The translations under genes were made by a program, and so were the position numbers. 64,000 bases of DNA, taken from positions 1 to 64,000 of the forward strand of contig JAAXWC010000002.1 of NCBI GenBank assembly GCA_013335175.1, in the 5' to 3' direction. How positions within the stretch are numbered: the first letter of the stretch is position 1; every line of letters begins with the position of its first letter. The DNA comes from Candidatus Roizmanbacteria bacterium (GTDB taxonomy: Bacteria; Patescibacteriota; Microgenomatia; UBA1406; GWC2-37-13). The notes under the pieces were generated by a model that was not told where the DNA came from, did not search any database, and saw nothing but the letters and a program-made list of their open reading frames with translations. Below, piece after piece: positions 17,192-27,620 of this stretch.

Positions 17192-18672
17192 TGAAGAATT
17201 TAATAATTAAAACTCATAACTACTTAGCCATGATACCGGTACTGACCTTTCTTTTATTAGCTACTGGGCTCATTGTTCGTAATTTTCTCCTTGCACATGT
17301 CCCTTTTTACGACTGGGATGAGGCTATTTATACGCAGGTAGCGTCTGAAATGTTGCACCATCATAGCATAATCACTACATACAATGGGGCATTATGGCTC
17401 GAAAAACCGCCTCTTGTTTTTGCATTGTTAGCTACCGTTTTTGCTGTGTTTGGTGAATCCGAATTTTGGGCTAGATTCCTCATCGTAATAGCAACACTCT
17501 TTTTGCTTTATTTGCTCTATCGCTTAGCTAAAAAAACACTCAATCATTTGTATCCTACACAACTCCATAAACTTCGTGCATGGCAAAGAGAGATTATCTA
17601 CTTACTTCCAATTTTTGTTACTGCAACCACAACTCAGTTTTTGGACCGATCTGCACTCGTAAATGTAGACGTATTCCTTGCTGTTTCTTGGCTTGGGTAC
17701 TTTTTATTCCAGGATAGTTTTTGGAAAAAACTCATATTTTTGTTCGTCGGAGTTATGAGTAAGTCGCTGTTAGGTTTTTACCCATTCCTTTTTGAACTAT
17801 TCCTCATTCGAAAATCCTCTTTTACGAAGCAGAATGTATGGAAAACAATTGCATTGCTCTGCGTCCCCCTCATATGGCACCTGTTTGCATACACAAAATT
17901 TGGTTCACTGTTTATTCAGGTGCATTTCCTCGACCACATGCTGCGACGGCTCACGGATCCTATTGAACTTCACTTTGGAAATAAATATTTTTTTGCCGAT
18001 CTTCTTTGGCAAAATTTTACCGTTTTTTTGCTTATTATTGGTGTTGGGGCTGCATTCGTTTTATTTGATTTGGTAAAAAGAAACACCAAATTACTTAAGG
18101 ACCGAACGCGTCTTTGGGATTATCTGGTCCTTCTTTCTCCGCTTCCTTTTTTGGTGTTATTAACATTTGGGAAAAGCAAACTCAGTTGGTATTTATTTCC
18201 CGTTTTACCGATTCTCAGTCTATTCATCCCCTATGTTCTTTTAAAAATAAAGTATAAAGTGCTCCAACAAGGAGTTATATTCTTGATCGTGGGATTCTCT
18301 CTCTACCAATTTTCCAGTCAAATGTTTTTTATCAAACCGTCCGGTAGTTCTGAGAAAGTAGTTCTCGCAAACTGTCTCAGCAAACTTCCTCAAAAAAAAA
18401 TTGCCTTTCTCGTAGACGAAGATGAGCGGAAAATTCAAAACGTTCTTGAAGCCTCTCATTTAGCTATATCCACCTCGTTTAACTACGGAGGGACGCCCTC
18501 TTTCGTCTACTATGCCAAAAAGCCTGTTCATTTTTACTATAGCATCCAAAAATTCAACGCTGAAAAAGCAGCGTATCCATTGGTGGTTATAGCTAAAAAA
18601 GACCTGCCAACTATACAGGTTTCAGGGGTACAAAATTGTGTCACCCAAACGTGGGTTTCTTTTGTACAATAG
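17191..18672 (+). CDS. GT39/ArnT-like glycosyltransferase
   Basis: 493 aa. The first loop has DWDEAIY (Asp41, Asp43, Glu44) and EKPPL (71-75), the paired motif of ArnT/PMT-type GT-C transferases. About 12 TM helices are followed by a C-terminal soluble part (~390-493). It follows the DPM1-like gene directly, so a polyprenyl-phosphate hexose is a likely donor; the acceptor is unknown. Confidence 0.87.
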   Translation: MKNLIIKTHNYLAMIPVLTFLLLATGLIVRNFLLAHVPFYDWDEAIYTQVASEMLHHHSIITTYNGALWLEKPPLVFALLATVFAVFGESEFWARFLIVIATLFLLYLLYRLAKKTLNHLYPTQLHKLRAWQREIIYLLPIFVTATTTQFLDRSALVNVDVFLAVSWLGYFLFQDSFWKKLIFLFVGVMSKSLLGFYPFLFELFLIRKSSFTKQNVWKTIALLCVPLIWHLFAYTKFGSLFIQVHFLDHMLRRLTDPIELHFGNKYFFADLLWQNFTVFLLIIGVGAAFVLFDLVKRNTKLLKDRTRLWDYLVLLSPLPFLVLLTFGKSKLSWYLFPVLPILSLFIPYVLLKIKYKVLQQGVIFLIVGFSLYQFSSQMFFIKPSGSSEKVVLANCLSKLPQKKIAFLVDEDERKIQNVLEASHLAISTSFNYGGTPSFVYYAKKPVHFYYSIQKFNAEKAAYPLVVIAKKDLPTIQVSGVQNCVTQTWVSFVQ

Positions 18673-18686
18673 AAAGGATATTGCCT

Positions 18687-20213
18687 ATGTTTGACCTAAT
18701 CTCAATCGGTACATTCTTCAAAAAAAACTTTACCCGAAAGGACGTATTGTTTGTTGTTGGGCTTATTCTGCTTTACCTTGCTACCCGACTTATTAATTTG
18801 GAAAAATTTCCCATTTTTTCCGACGAAGGAATATATATTCATTGGTCCAAGGTTGCATGGCATGACGCATCATGGCGATTTATTTCATTGACAGATGGCA
18901 AACAACCGTTACAAACCTGGGGAACGATTCCTTTTTTGAAGCTATTTTCTTCAGACCTTCTCCTCGGAGCACGCATGTTTGCCGTATTTACCGGATTTAT
19001 TGCGCTTGTCGGAATGTTTACCCTTCTGTTTCAGCTTTTCGGAAAAAGAGCGGCTTTCATCGGAACATTTCTCTATGTATTGACTCCATACTTTTTATTT
19101 TATGATCGTCTCGCACTGGTCGACTCAGGAGTAAATGCGGGTTTTATTTGGATTCTCTTTCTTTCAGTACTACTGGTGAAAAAGAGAAGGTTAGATTACG
19201 CTCTTTTGTACGGCCTTGTCGGCGGGCTTGCACTTCTGGCAAAGTCTTCCGCTCAACTTTTTATTGGATTGTCCGCTTTTGCACCCCTTCTGTTACTCGA
19301 GAAAAAGAAATCCCGCTTTGTGAGAAATTCACTCAATTATTTGGTGCTTTTGGGGATAGGTGCAGGACTGGCAATTGCACTTTACAATATCCAGCGATTA
19401 TCTCCTTTTTTTCACTATGTAGCCGAAAAAAATACTACATTTGTTATGACATTTGCAGAATTCAAAGCACATCCATTCGCTGTTTTCTTTTCTAATATCC
19501 AGCTTATACCGGTCTATGTTCTCTGGGAATTGGGATGGATCTCGGGACTATTCGCCGCAGCAGGTATTGTTGTCTTATTCAAAAAAAACTGGCGTCTTGC
19601 ACTATATCTGAGCCTGTGGGTGATACTGCCATTTTTTTCCATCGCGTTCTTTATGAAGGTAATGTATCCCCGACATATTATATTCTTTCCCACACTTCTT
19701 ATTATTTTTGCAACCGTATTTATCGCCCATCTCAAAAACAAACGAGTACTCTGGACCGCTGTCGTTGTATTTACTCTGACGGTACTGTATTTTGACTACA
19801 CTATTGTGTTTCAGCCGGCGAAAATTCCCTTTCCGCCAGTTGACCGTGGACAGTACATAGAAGGTTGGCCTGCCGGATGGGGAGCAAAAGAAATTGTTCA
19901 GTTTGCGAAAGAAAAGTCGTTAGAAAAACCAGTAATTCTACTTGCTGAGGGTAACTTTGGTATGACAGGAGATGTTCTCGATGTTTTTGTAAAAACAGGT
20001 GATGCTATTTCTATTCGCGGGTACTGGCCGCTGGAAAAGGCTCAGTTAGAGGAAAATCAAAAGGATGTAGGGAAAAATTATGTGTATGCGGTTTTTTCTC
20101 ACAAATTGGAATATCCGTCAGATTGGCCGATTACACGTATCAAAAAATACGAAAAGCCAGGTAATCAGTCGGCACTGTTGCTCTATGAATTGCAGCCACT
20201 GAAACACGAATAG
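18687..20213 (+). CDS. GT39-family glycosyltransferase
   Basis: 508 aa. SDEGIY (Asp46, Glu47) and KQPL (72-75) form the GT39 first-loop motif, followed by about 11 TM helices and a C-terminal soluble domain (~400-508). I start it at the ATG at 18687, preceded by AAAGGAT; an upstream ATG at 18636 would lie inside the preceding gene and add no homology. Same operon as its neighbours (1-nt gap to the next gene). Confidence 0.86.
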   Translation: MFDLISIGTFFKKNFTRKDVLFVVGLILLYLATRLINLEKFPIFSDEGIYIHWSKVAWHDASWRFISLTDGKQPLQTWGTIPFLKLFSSDLLLGARMFAVFTGFIALVGMFTLLFQLFGKRAAFIGTFLYVLTPYFLFYDRLALVDSGVNAGFIWILFLSVLLVKKRRLDYALLYGLVGGLALLAKSSAQLFIGLSAFAPLLLLEKKKSRFVRNSLNYLVLLGIGAGLAIALYNIQRLSPFFHYVAEKNTTFVMTFAEFKAHPFAVFFSNIQLIPVYVLWELGWISGLFAAAGIVVLFKKNWRLALYLSLWVILPFFSIAFFMKVMYPRHIIFFPTLLIIFATVFIAHLKNKRVLWTAVVVFTLTVLYFDYTIVFQPAKIPFPPVDRGQYIEGWPAGWGAKEIVQFAKEKSLEKPVILLAEGNFGMTGDVLDVFVKTGDAISIRGYWPLEKAQLEENQKDVGKNYVYAVFSHKLEYPSDWPITRIKKYEKPGNQSALLLYELQPLKHE

Positions 20214-20214
20214 T

Positions 20215-21924
20215 ATGCTTCAAAAAATTATATTCTTGATCACATTATGTACGCTCATATTTTTTCAAGGCAAAATTCTTCTGCCTGGGGCCACTATGTT
20301 CGATTTCCACGACATCACCCAACCGGCTCGAATCTCTGAATTTTCTTACAACATTTCTCATTTTGAAATACCCCCTCGAATAGCTCCCCATTTTTCACAC
20401 AATCTGGGATACCCTGTATTTAATTACTACGCACCATTCTCGTACTGGGTTACCTCTGCAATTCATCTACTAGGATTCGATATCGCAGACGCGCTCAAAG
20501 TTTCTTTTCTACTCGCCATCTGTATTGCTTTTGTCGGCATGTTCCTTATGCTGAAACGATTTTTTACATTTTTTCCGTCCCTCTTAGGCGCTACACTCTA
20601 CGCGACCTCTCCGTGGATCGCAGTGGAAATTTTCGTTCGCGGGAATATCGGTGAAGTATGGTTTATTGCCCTCTTTCCCCTCGCTCTTTATGCATTCATA
20701 CAAAATACGAAATCAAATTCCCGATTCTTTTTTGTAATTACAGTTTTATTAATTTCAGCAACGCTCACGGTGCACAATGTGTTCTCATTGGCATTTTTAC
20801 CTTGCGCATTTCTTTTTTCTCTCATTTTGAAAAAACCGAAAAAAAATCTTTTTGCATTAGCTCTTGCTATGTTGCTTTCCGCCTACTTTTTGCTTCCGGC
20901 AGTTTTAGAACTCCCCCTGACCTACGCAAAAGAAATTGCTCAAAAAACACAGTATCAAGATCACTTTTTGTGTTTATGGCAATTATGGAAAACAAAAATC
21001 TGGGGCTTTGGAGGCTCTGCGCCTGGGTGTGAAAATGACGGAATGTCTTTTATGCTGGGGAAAATACCTGATATTTTGGGAATTTTGGGAATAACTGTAT
21101 TTGTCGTACAGACTCTTTTGAGAAAAAAAATTCGGTTCTTTTCTGTTTTTTTATTTTTCACCTCCCTGACAATACTCACCGCATATCTTACCCTGTATGA
21201 AGCATCCTCTGTCTGGAAATCGTTTTCATCGGTACTTTCATTATTTCAATTTCCATGGCGTCTATTGGCGTTTACTTTGTTCGGACTGGCCGTAATGAGT
21301 GCCTATGGAGTATCTCAGTTAAAGTTTAAAATTGTACCTTTTACGCTCATCATCATCGCATTTCTTTCTATCATTACAAATGCAAAATATTTTACGAAAT
21401 CAACTATGGCAAAAAGTGTATTTCTCTCCACTACCACTTCATCTCAGTTTATTTCGCAAAGTGTAGTCTACTATATCCCAGAATATGTCCCAAAAACCGT
21501 CAATTACAACGCCTGGCTTCTTCTGAATCCTCAATCGACTCAGGCTGCACGAATAAAAAATACCGTAGCTATTCCCGATTCTCGGTTTATCACTCTCGAC
21601 GGAAAAAAGAGTACGCCCACGAAAAATAATCCCTATGAAGCTGTAACGATTACTGAATCTGAATCGGTTATTATAAACATTCATTCTTTCCCCTTCTGGA
21701 AAATTTTAGTGAACGGAAAATTAGTGGAAACAAAACCGACCCTTGACTCTCTGGGAAGACCTAAACTTTCACTTCAACCTGGGGAAAAGACAATCCAGGT
21801 AAAATACGAACAAACTCCGTTAGAAAAAACCGCAGATGGCATAACTTTGTTTAGCTATGGTATTCTTATGCTACTCATTGCAAAAGTAACTTTATGGAAA
21901 AAAATATTACACATACTGAACTAA
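20215..21924 (+). CDS. PTPS-related-domain polytopic membrane protein (GT-C-like)
   Basis: 569 aa. The start (FDFHDITQPARISEF, then PRIAPHFSHNLGYPVFNYY) is typical of the so-called 6-pyruvoyl-tetrahydropterin-synthase-related membrane proteins, which are probably GT-C glycosyltransferases rather than pterin enzymes. About 11 TM helices are followed by a soluble C-terminal beta-rich domain (~420-545) and a last TM helix. It overlaps the flippase gene by 31 nt. Confidence 0.8.
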   Translation: MLQKIIFLITLCTLIFFQGKILLPGATMFDFHDITQPARISEFSYNISHFEIPPRIAPHFSHNLGYPVFNYYAPFSYWVTSAIHLLGFDIADALKVSFLLAICIAFVGMFLMLKRFFTFFPSLLGATLYATSPWIAVEIFVRGNIGEVWFIALFPLALYAFIQNTKSNSRFFFVITVLLISATLTVHNVFSLAFLPCAFLFSLILKKPKKNLFALALAMLLSAYFLLPAVLELPLTYAKEIAQKTQYQDHFLCLWQLWKTKIWGFGGSAPGCENDGMSFMLGKIPDILGILGITVFVVQTLLRKKIRFFSVFLFFTSLTILTAYLTLYEASSVWKSFSSVLSLFQFPWRLLAFTLFGLAVMSAYGVSQLKFKIVPFTLIIIAFLSIITNAKYFTKSTMAKSVFLSTTTSSQFISQSVVYYIPEYVPKTVNYNAWLLLNPQSTQAARIKNTVAIPDSRFITLDGKKSTPTKNNPYEAVTITESESVIINIHSFPFWKILVNGKLVETKPTLDSLGRPKLSLQPGEKTIQVKYEQTPLEKTADGITLFSYGILMLLIAKVTLWKKILHILN

Positions 21925-23342
21925 AAAAACGAAGCCTCATATCAATCCTCAGTCTCTTTTTCCAAGGGGGATACAGCGCACTGCTTGGTTTAGTTGCAAA
22001 TATCGTACTTACGGTTCTGTTAACTCCCCATGTTTTTGGTATTTATATTACGGTGCTATCTATTATTGCCGTTCTCAATTACTTTTCCGATATTGGGCTT
22101 GCTGCTTCCCTTATCCAAAAAAAGGAACTGAAAGAAGAGGATATTCGGACTACATTTACCGTACAGCAGGTTATGATTATTTGCGTTATTTCTATCGGTT
22201 TTTTCATCACTCCTTTTGTCCAGAGTTTTTATAAACTACCAAACGAAGGGGCGGTTCTGTACCATGCTCTGCTTATAGCTTTTTTTATCTCTTCATTAAA
22301 AACTATTCCCTCTGTCTTTTTAGAGCGGAAAATTCAATTTCAAAAAATCGTTATGGTACAAATTGTAGAGAATACATGTTTTTATTTTACCGTTACTGTC
22401 GCCGCCATTCTTGGTCTGGGGCTCAATAGTTTCACGATTGGTGTTTTGCTTCGGGCAATTACAGGCTTGATTGTTATCTATTCTCTTTCTTTCTGGGTAC
22501 CAAAAATCGGTATTCATAGACCAACTCTCAAAACGCTTCTTGCATTTGGACTTCCGTTTCAAGCTAGTTCGTTTTTAGCACTTTTTAAAGATGACTTAAT
22601 TACGTTATTCCTCAGTAAAGTTGTTGGGTTTGAAGGGGTAGGATACATCGGTTGGGCAAAGAAATGGGCCGAAGCACCAGTGCGGATTATTATGGATAAT
22701 ATAAGTCGTGTGTTGTTCCCCGTTATATCCCGCATACAGGATAATACGCAGCAACTGGCGAATCTTATCGAAAAAACGTTGTTCTACCAGACACTACTCC
22801 TTGCGCCGGCATTGGTAGGACTCGTGGTCACCATGACACCTTTGGTATATATTATTCCCAAATATGCAAAATGGGCACCTGCTTTGCCACTGTTTTACAT
22901 TTTTTGTTTATCTGCATTATTTGCTTCTTATTCTACCCCCTTTATCAATCTCTTTAATGCATTGGGGAAAGTTAAGATTTCGTTTTTTTTCATGCTATTT
23001 TGGACCGTTGCTATCTGGATATTAACACCTCTTCTTACGCATTATTTTGGCTATTATGGACTTCCATTTACTCAAGTACTGCTTTCATCTACATTTATCG
23101 CCGTCATTTATGCTGCAAAAAAATACGTCAAATTTTCGTATTTTCGCTCTGTCTACCAGCCACTCATTTCTTCCGCTATAATGGGTTGCAGTATGTATGG
23201 TTATATGGCACTATTTTCTCCAACCTTCTTTTCTTTAGTAAGCGGAGGAGTTGTAGGAGCTGTAGTCTATTATTATTCACTACGGCTTCTTTTTAAAATT
23301 GATCTTGTAAAACAATTACCAGTTTTATTAAAACATGAATAA
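21894..23342 (+). CDS. Wzx-like lipid-linked oligosaccharide flippase
   Basis: 482 aa with 12-14 TM helices of the MOP/PST superfamily. The N-terminal SLISILSLFFQGGYSALLGL and the IGLAASLIQKKEL segment after TM2 are typical of Wzx/RfbX-like exporters. It should flip undecaprenyl-PP-linked oligosaccharide across the membrane for the glycan built by the surrounding transferases. It overlaps the following GT2 gene by 8 nt. Confidence 0.9.
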   Translation: MEKNITHTELKKRSLISILSLFFQGGYSALLGLVANIVLTVLLTPHVFGIYITVLSIIAVLNYFSDIGLAASLIQKKELKEEDIRTTFTVQQVMIICVISIGFFITPFVQSFYKLPNEGAVLYHALLIAFFISSLKTIPSVFLERKIQFQKIVMVQIVENTCFYFTVTVAAILGLGLNSFTIGVLLRAITGLIVIYSLSFWVPKIGIHRPTLKTLLAFGLPFQASSFLALFKDDLITLFLSKVVGFEGVGYIGWAKKWAEAPVRIIMDNISRVLFPVISRIQDNTQQLANLIEKTLFYQTLLLAPALVGLVVTMTPLVYIIPKYAKWAPALPLFYIFCLSALFASYSTPFINLFNALGKVKISFFFMLFWTVAIWILTPLLTHYFGYYGLPFTQVLLSSTFIAVIYAAKKYVKFSYFRSVYQPLISSAIMGCSMYGYMALFSPTFFSLVSGGVVGAVVYYYSLRLLFKIDLVKQLPVLLKHE

Positions 23343-24237
23343 TATTTCAACCGTTATTGTGGTGAAAGGAAGTCCTATACACATCATGGAGACAATTAAA
23401 TCTGTGCATGCAATTAGTGCAGAAATCCTTGTCGCCGATATTGGTATAGATTTTTTGCTACACAAAGAACTTAAACGAATACAAAAGGTAAAAATACTTA
23501 CTATCAAGGAAGATGTCCCCTATGTAGAACTTATTCGAGAAAAAGTGAAGAACTATGCAAAATACAATCATGTCTTACTTCTTGATCCTGATGAAGTAGT
23601 TCCTCAAAACCTGATCGATATAATTGTCGAACATCAAGACTGCGACTACATGGTTATCCCTCGTAAAAATATTATTTTTGGTAAATGGATTCGCTATAGC
23701 AGATGGTACCCAGACTATCAGGTTCGGTATTTTAATAAAAAGAATGTCGAGTGGCCAACCCGTATACACGCCCAACCGCAGGTTAACGGCGAAGGGATAA
23801 CGCTCGAACCGAAAGAAGAATATTCTCTTCTCCACTACAACTATGAATCGCTCGATGAATACCTATCAAAAGCGATGCGCTATGCGAAATCTGAAGCAAG
23901 TAATTTGGCAGGATCTAAAACGTATAATTTAAAAGAGGCTAGTAACCGCGGAATTGGAGAGTTTGTAAGCCGCTTCTTCGCGGAACATGGCTATAAAGAT
24001 GGGATGCATGGTTTTGTCCTTTCGTTTCTTCAATTGTTTTATAGTTTTTTAGTCTATTTTTATGTTTGGGAAATGAAAAAATATCCATCAAAGGGCAGCA
24101 CTGAAATTATGGATGACGCGGATTGGTTTTTTTCGCGCGGGATGTATGAAACTCAGCACTGGCTTTTGAAATCAGCTCCACCAAAAAATAAAGGCCAATT
24201 TTTAAAGATGAAACTGATTCAGAAAATTTTTAAATAG
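23335..24237 (+). CDS. GT2 glycosyltransferase (WaaE/KdtX-like)
   Basis: 300 aa. The segment LLLDPDEVVP (~83) gives the acidic metal site. YPDYQVRYFNK, then WPTRIHAQP (~127-150), is the hallmark of the WaaE/KdtX-like GT2 group. The N-terminal nucleotide-binding part is shorter and more diverged than in its paralogue at 30916. It probably adds a hexose to the glycan on the cytoplasmic side. Confidence 0.85.
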   Translation: MNNISTVIVVKGSPIHIMETIKSVHAISAEILVADIGIDFLLHKELKRIQKVKILTIKEDVPYVELIREKVKNYAKYNHVLLLDPDEVVPQNLIDIIVEHQDCDYMVIPRKNIIFGKWIRYSRWYPDYQVRYFNKKNVEWPTRIHAQPQVNGEGITLEPKEEYSLLHYNYESLDEYLSKAMRYAKSEASNLAGSKTYNLKEASNRGIGEFVSRFFAEHGYKDGMHGFVLSFLQLFYSFLVYFYVWEMKKYPSKGSTEIMDDADWFFSRGMYETQHWLLKSAPPKNKGQFLKMKLIQKIFK

Positions 24238-24255
24238 TTGCAGTGACATTTTATT

Positions 24256-25896
24256 ATGGTTAATACTACTGCCCCGAAAACCATTTTCTTCCTGCTCGGA
24301 GTTCTTCTTATTATTTCTTTTCTTACTCGTTTTTACTTTTTGTTCAATCACCTTCAAGCAGTTACTCACGATGAAGCAGATATTTACTACAGTGGATATA
24401 TTGTTTCTCAAACTGGAAGCGACCAATTTAATAATAAACTTTTTCTCACTACGGGTTTTCTGACTGCCAAACCGAGTATCCCCATATACATAAGTGCATT
24501 CGCCTGGCATTTTCTTGAACCAAGGAATACTTTGAATGCCCGCTTGCCATTCACAATTATTAATAGTTTTACACCTGTTCTTCTTTTTCTTTTGCTATTT
24601 TTTATCACGAAAAATAGATTATTCGCATTTTTTGTCTTCACTATTTTCAATTTTTCACCATGGTTTAGTTACCTTTCTGTCACAGGCTACGAGGCACCGA
24701 TTTGTCTCTTTTTTATTTTACTCGGGTCACTCATTCTTTTCATGCGATGGAATATCTTTTTCAAATATTTATTATTTATTGGTACTTCATTTTTGGCTTT
24801 TAACTCATATATGGGCATTAAACCTGTCTTTCCATTCATTCTCTTCGTGTCGCTTCTCATTTCTCAACCAATTCCTTTCAATAAAATAAACATCTCAAAA
24901 AGGAAAATTATAGGTATCGTTCTCTTTTCACTTATATTGACCTGTTGTTTCTTATTCCTCAATTATAAAATTCCCAATACAAGCTTACTAAAAGAAGATA
25001 GCGAACATACATTGGTATTTTTGAATAAACCAAAAATAGATAATGAACTGTGGTATGCTAATTTGACTTCCTCAAATGCTGGTTTTATGAATCGGTTCAT
25101 ATCAAATAAAATAACCATTCCTTTCTATACTTTTTTTTCAAATTACATGGAGTCTTTTAACTTGCATACTATTTTTTTCTCAGGAGATTCATCAGTGTAT
25201 GGGACGGCTGGAAGAATTGGTTTATTTTACCTAACTGATTTTGTTTTTCTTATTCTGGGTCTGTATAGCCTGAGAGATTTAAAAAATTCAAAAATATATA
25301 TACTGATGACGCTTTTTCTATTCGGAGGATTACCAATTGCATTTTCCAGTTTACCCCCAACCATCCCCTTTCGCGGATTAATTCTTCTTATTCCCTATAT
25401 AACACTTATTGCGACTGGCTATTTATATGTCTATAAAAAATATGTAAACCACCTAACATTATTATTTTTGATCGGACTTATTATTGTTAATACCTTCTAC
25501 TACTGGACACTTTTCTCTACACGTATAAAAGTACTTTTTGCAGAGCCATGGCACATAGATGAAAAAAATGTGATTCAAAAGGTACATACTTTAGCTCAGT
25601 CAAATCCGGATATTCAGTACACAATATATGTAAAAGAACCAAAACCTACATTTCTTTTATTCGGTTTTTATCAGGTAAAGGAGGTTTCTGCGTTCAATAC
25701 GCGTATTGAAAAAAATTTCTATAACTGGAACAATATTACGTTTAAAGCCGGATGTCCTTCAACCACTCCCGCTGAAGCGAAAAAGGAAGTCATTATTGTT
25801 AAAACTCTGGATTGTCCAAAAATTGATCTATTACAAAAAACAGTTATTGTCCCCGCTACGAATAAATCAGGGAATGATTATGTCATGATACATTAA
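24256..25896 (+). CDS. GT39-like glycosyltransferase
   Basis: 546 aa. THDEAD (Asp39, Glu40) and AKPS (71-74) give the GT39 first-loop motif, followed by about 11 TM helices and a C-terminal soluble domain (~430-546) with four Cys residues in its last 60 residues. It ends 4 nt into the convergent gene at 25893. Confidence 0.83.
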   Translation: MVNTTAPKTIFFLLGVLLIISFLTRFYFLFNHLQAVTHDEADIYYSGYIVSQTGSDQFNNKLFLTTGFLTAKPSIPIYISAFAWHFLEPRNTLNARLPFTIINSFTPVLLFLLLFFITKNRLFAFFVFTIFNFSPWFSYLSVTGYEAPICLFFILLGSLILFMRWNIFFKYLLFIGTSFLAFNSYMGIKPVFPFILFVSLLISQPIPFNKINISKRKIIGIVLFSLILTCCFLFLNYKIPNTSLLKEDSEHTLVFLNKPKIDNELWYANLTSSNAGFMNRFISNKITIPFYTFFSNYMESFNLHTIFFSGDSSVYGTAGRIGLFYLTDFVFLILGLYSLRDLKNSKIYILMTLFLFGGLPIAFSSLPPTIPFRGLILLIPYITLIATGYLYVYKKYVNHLTLLFLIGLIIVNTFYYWTLFSTRIKVLFAEPWHIDEKNVIQKVHTLAQSNPDIQYTIYVKEPKPTFLLFGFYQVKEVSAFNTRIEKNFYNWNNITFKAGCPSTTPAEAKKEVIIVKTLDCPKIDLLQKTVIVPATNKSGNDYVMIH

Positions 25897-27620
25897 TCTT
25901 TTTTCTTGTATAAAATAACGTCTGTATTTTCATAAAAAGAAATAAAACGGTCAGCATGAGAATAGACACATTCTAGGCCTGGGTCAGATTGAATATTTTT
26001 CAGCGCGTACACATATTGAATTTCATTTAGAAAGCTACAGTCTCCTTTTATTATTTTATCTTTTCTTGCCTTATACGGAATATTGAGCAAAGCCATCTGT
26101 ATCTCATCTGCATAATATACCGGATGACTTGAAAAAGCAGCGACATACGCTGTGTCATCATTTCTAAATAAAGCAAACGGAGAGGTATGTTCTAGTTTGT
26201 TATTTACTTGATACAAAGGAGCATATACCGTTCCGTCCTTGTGTTGAGTTTTTAACACCTGCAGTGCCTGTAACTCTGCCTCTGGGATATATGTCCCCGG
26301 TTTTGTAAAGAAGAAAGAATTCATAACATCAATCGCAGATGGCAGTGAAATTACAATAATACCTATAACAAATATCATATTCCACTTTGTTTTATTGATG
26401 AGAGCATACAAAAACTGAGCAAGAAAAATAGTAGAAAGAAACATGCTATAGTAAAGGAATTGTACTGTGTTCCACCATACTCCACTTTGAACAAAAAATG
26501 TAGCTAAAAACAGTGAAACACCAATAGTAAACATAATTGAAATATCTAGGTCACTTATCTTCCTTTTGAAACATAAATACCCAACATACAATAATCCAAA
26601 AATGCGTACTCCAAAATTTAAAACAATATACATAACCATCGAAATCGATTCTATACCCAACAATCGGATACTGAATTTATGTTGTTCTTGCAAAAAATAT
26701 CGTGCTTGAACAATTTCGGGCATAGATAGCAAATGAGGGTCCTCAAAAAGAGGGTGAACCGTCGCCAATGGAACAAAATGCAATGCACCTGCTTTATTAG
26801 AGGGCGCAAATGGATCGTAGAAAACTAATATTGAAACGAAAAAACAGCAGGAAATAAATAAGCCTACATAGGTGAATATCAGCCGTTTACTTTGTGATTT
26901 TACTTTTATAAAACGGACAAAAAGAAACGAAAGAATAAGGATATAACAGACGATTCCGGCGTAAAATTTGTATCCTACGGATACTATCAACAAAAAAGCA
27001 AGCATGAAAGCAGTACGCCATCGTATTCTACCATTTTTTAATATGACTATAATTCCCAGCAATATAATAAGAGAAATAGCGTATTGCAGATTGGATAACA
27101 TCAGAGGTGGTTGCATAGACAGAAGCGCAACTGAACCAATAATCGTACCTTCGTTTAATAAACGAATGATGTAAGAAAAGGAACCACAAAAATATAAGAG
27201 AAAAAGAAACAATGCAGCAAAGAGAGAAGATGAGTTTACTTTTTTAACGAAAAGAAGTGCCATAGCAGTGAATGTAACAAACCATACTATAGGAATAATC
27301 TTAAAAAAAAGTATCAGCGGCGATATACCCAGAACAGAACCACCATATAAAATAAGATCAAGCAAATAATTATAACCAGATAAACCTGCCCCGATAAAAG
27401 TTGGGAATTTGGGAGGTATTTGATGGAATGAAACAGCAGATATTGCGAGGTGCCACACGGAATCATGAGAATGGGTCCCAAAAAAATACAAGCCACAGTT
27501 TGAATTGAAACACTCATACGTGCCACTTGGCATTATGACTCCCATGTGAAAAAGGAACCCAAGAAGAATCACTACACAAACGAGCGGATTGGTTTTGATA
27601 TAATGGGCTATATGCTTCAT
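25893..27620 (-). CDS. Polytopic membrane protein, probable GT-C glycosyltransferase
   Basis: 575 aa from the ATG at 27620, with about 12 TM helices and a C-terminal soluble domain (~470-575). The first loop has THSHDSVWHLAI, an acidic/His motif placed like the GT-C catalytic loop, then FIGAGLSGYNYLLD. I cannot assign a CAZy family. The start overlaps the divergent GT2 gene (27612) by 9 nt, so the two promoters lie inside each other's coding regions. Confidence 0.7.
   Translation of the reverse strand: MKHIAHYIKTNPLVCVVILLGFLFHMGVIMPSGTYECFNSNCGLYFFGTHSHDSVWHLAISAVSFHQIPPKFPTFIGAGLSGYNYLLDLILYGGSVLGISPLILFFKIIPIVWFVTFTAMALLFVKKVNSSSLFAALFLFLLYFCGSFSYIIRLLNEGTIIGSVALLSMQPPLMLSNLQYAISLIILLGIIVILKNGRIRWRTAFMLAFLLIVSVGYKFYAGIVCYILILSFLFVRFIKVKSQSKRLIFTYVGLFISCCFFVSILVFYDPFAPSNKAGALHFVPLATVHPLFEDPHLLSMPEIVQARYFLQEQHKFSIRLLGIESISMVMYIVLNFGVRIFGLLYVGYLCFKRKISDLDISIMFTIGVSLFLATFFVQSGVWWNTVQFLYYSMFLSTIFLAQFLYALINKTKWNMIFVIGIIVISLPSAIDVMNSFFFTKPGTYIPEAELQALQVLKTQHKDGTVYAPLYQVNNKLEHTSPFALFRNDDTAYVAAFSSHPVYYADEIQMALLNIPYKARKDKIIKGDCSFLNEIQYVYALKNIQSDPGLECVYSHADRFISFYENTDVILYKKKD
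27599..27611 (+). promoter_or_regulatory. -10 box of a predicted leaderless GT2 mRNA
   Basis: TATAAT at 27599-27604, 7 nt before the ATG at 27612. This fixes the start of the GT2 gene, since upstream in-frame codons precede the promoter. Confidence 0.65.

Noticed and set aside
20215-21924. A pterin-synthesis enzyme at this position
   Set aside because: The family name 'PTPS-related' is misleading; the protein is a polytopic membrane protein without the soluble pterin-synthase fold.
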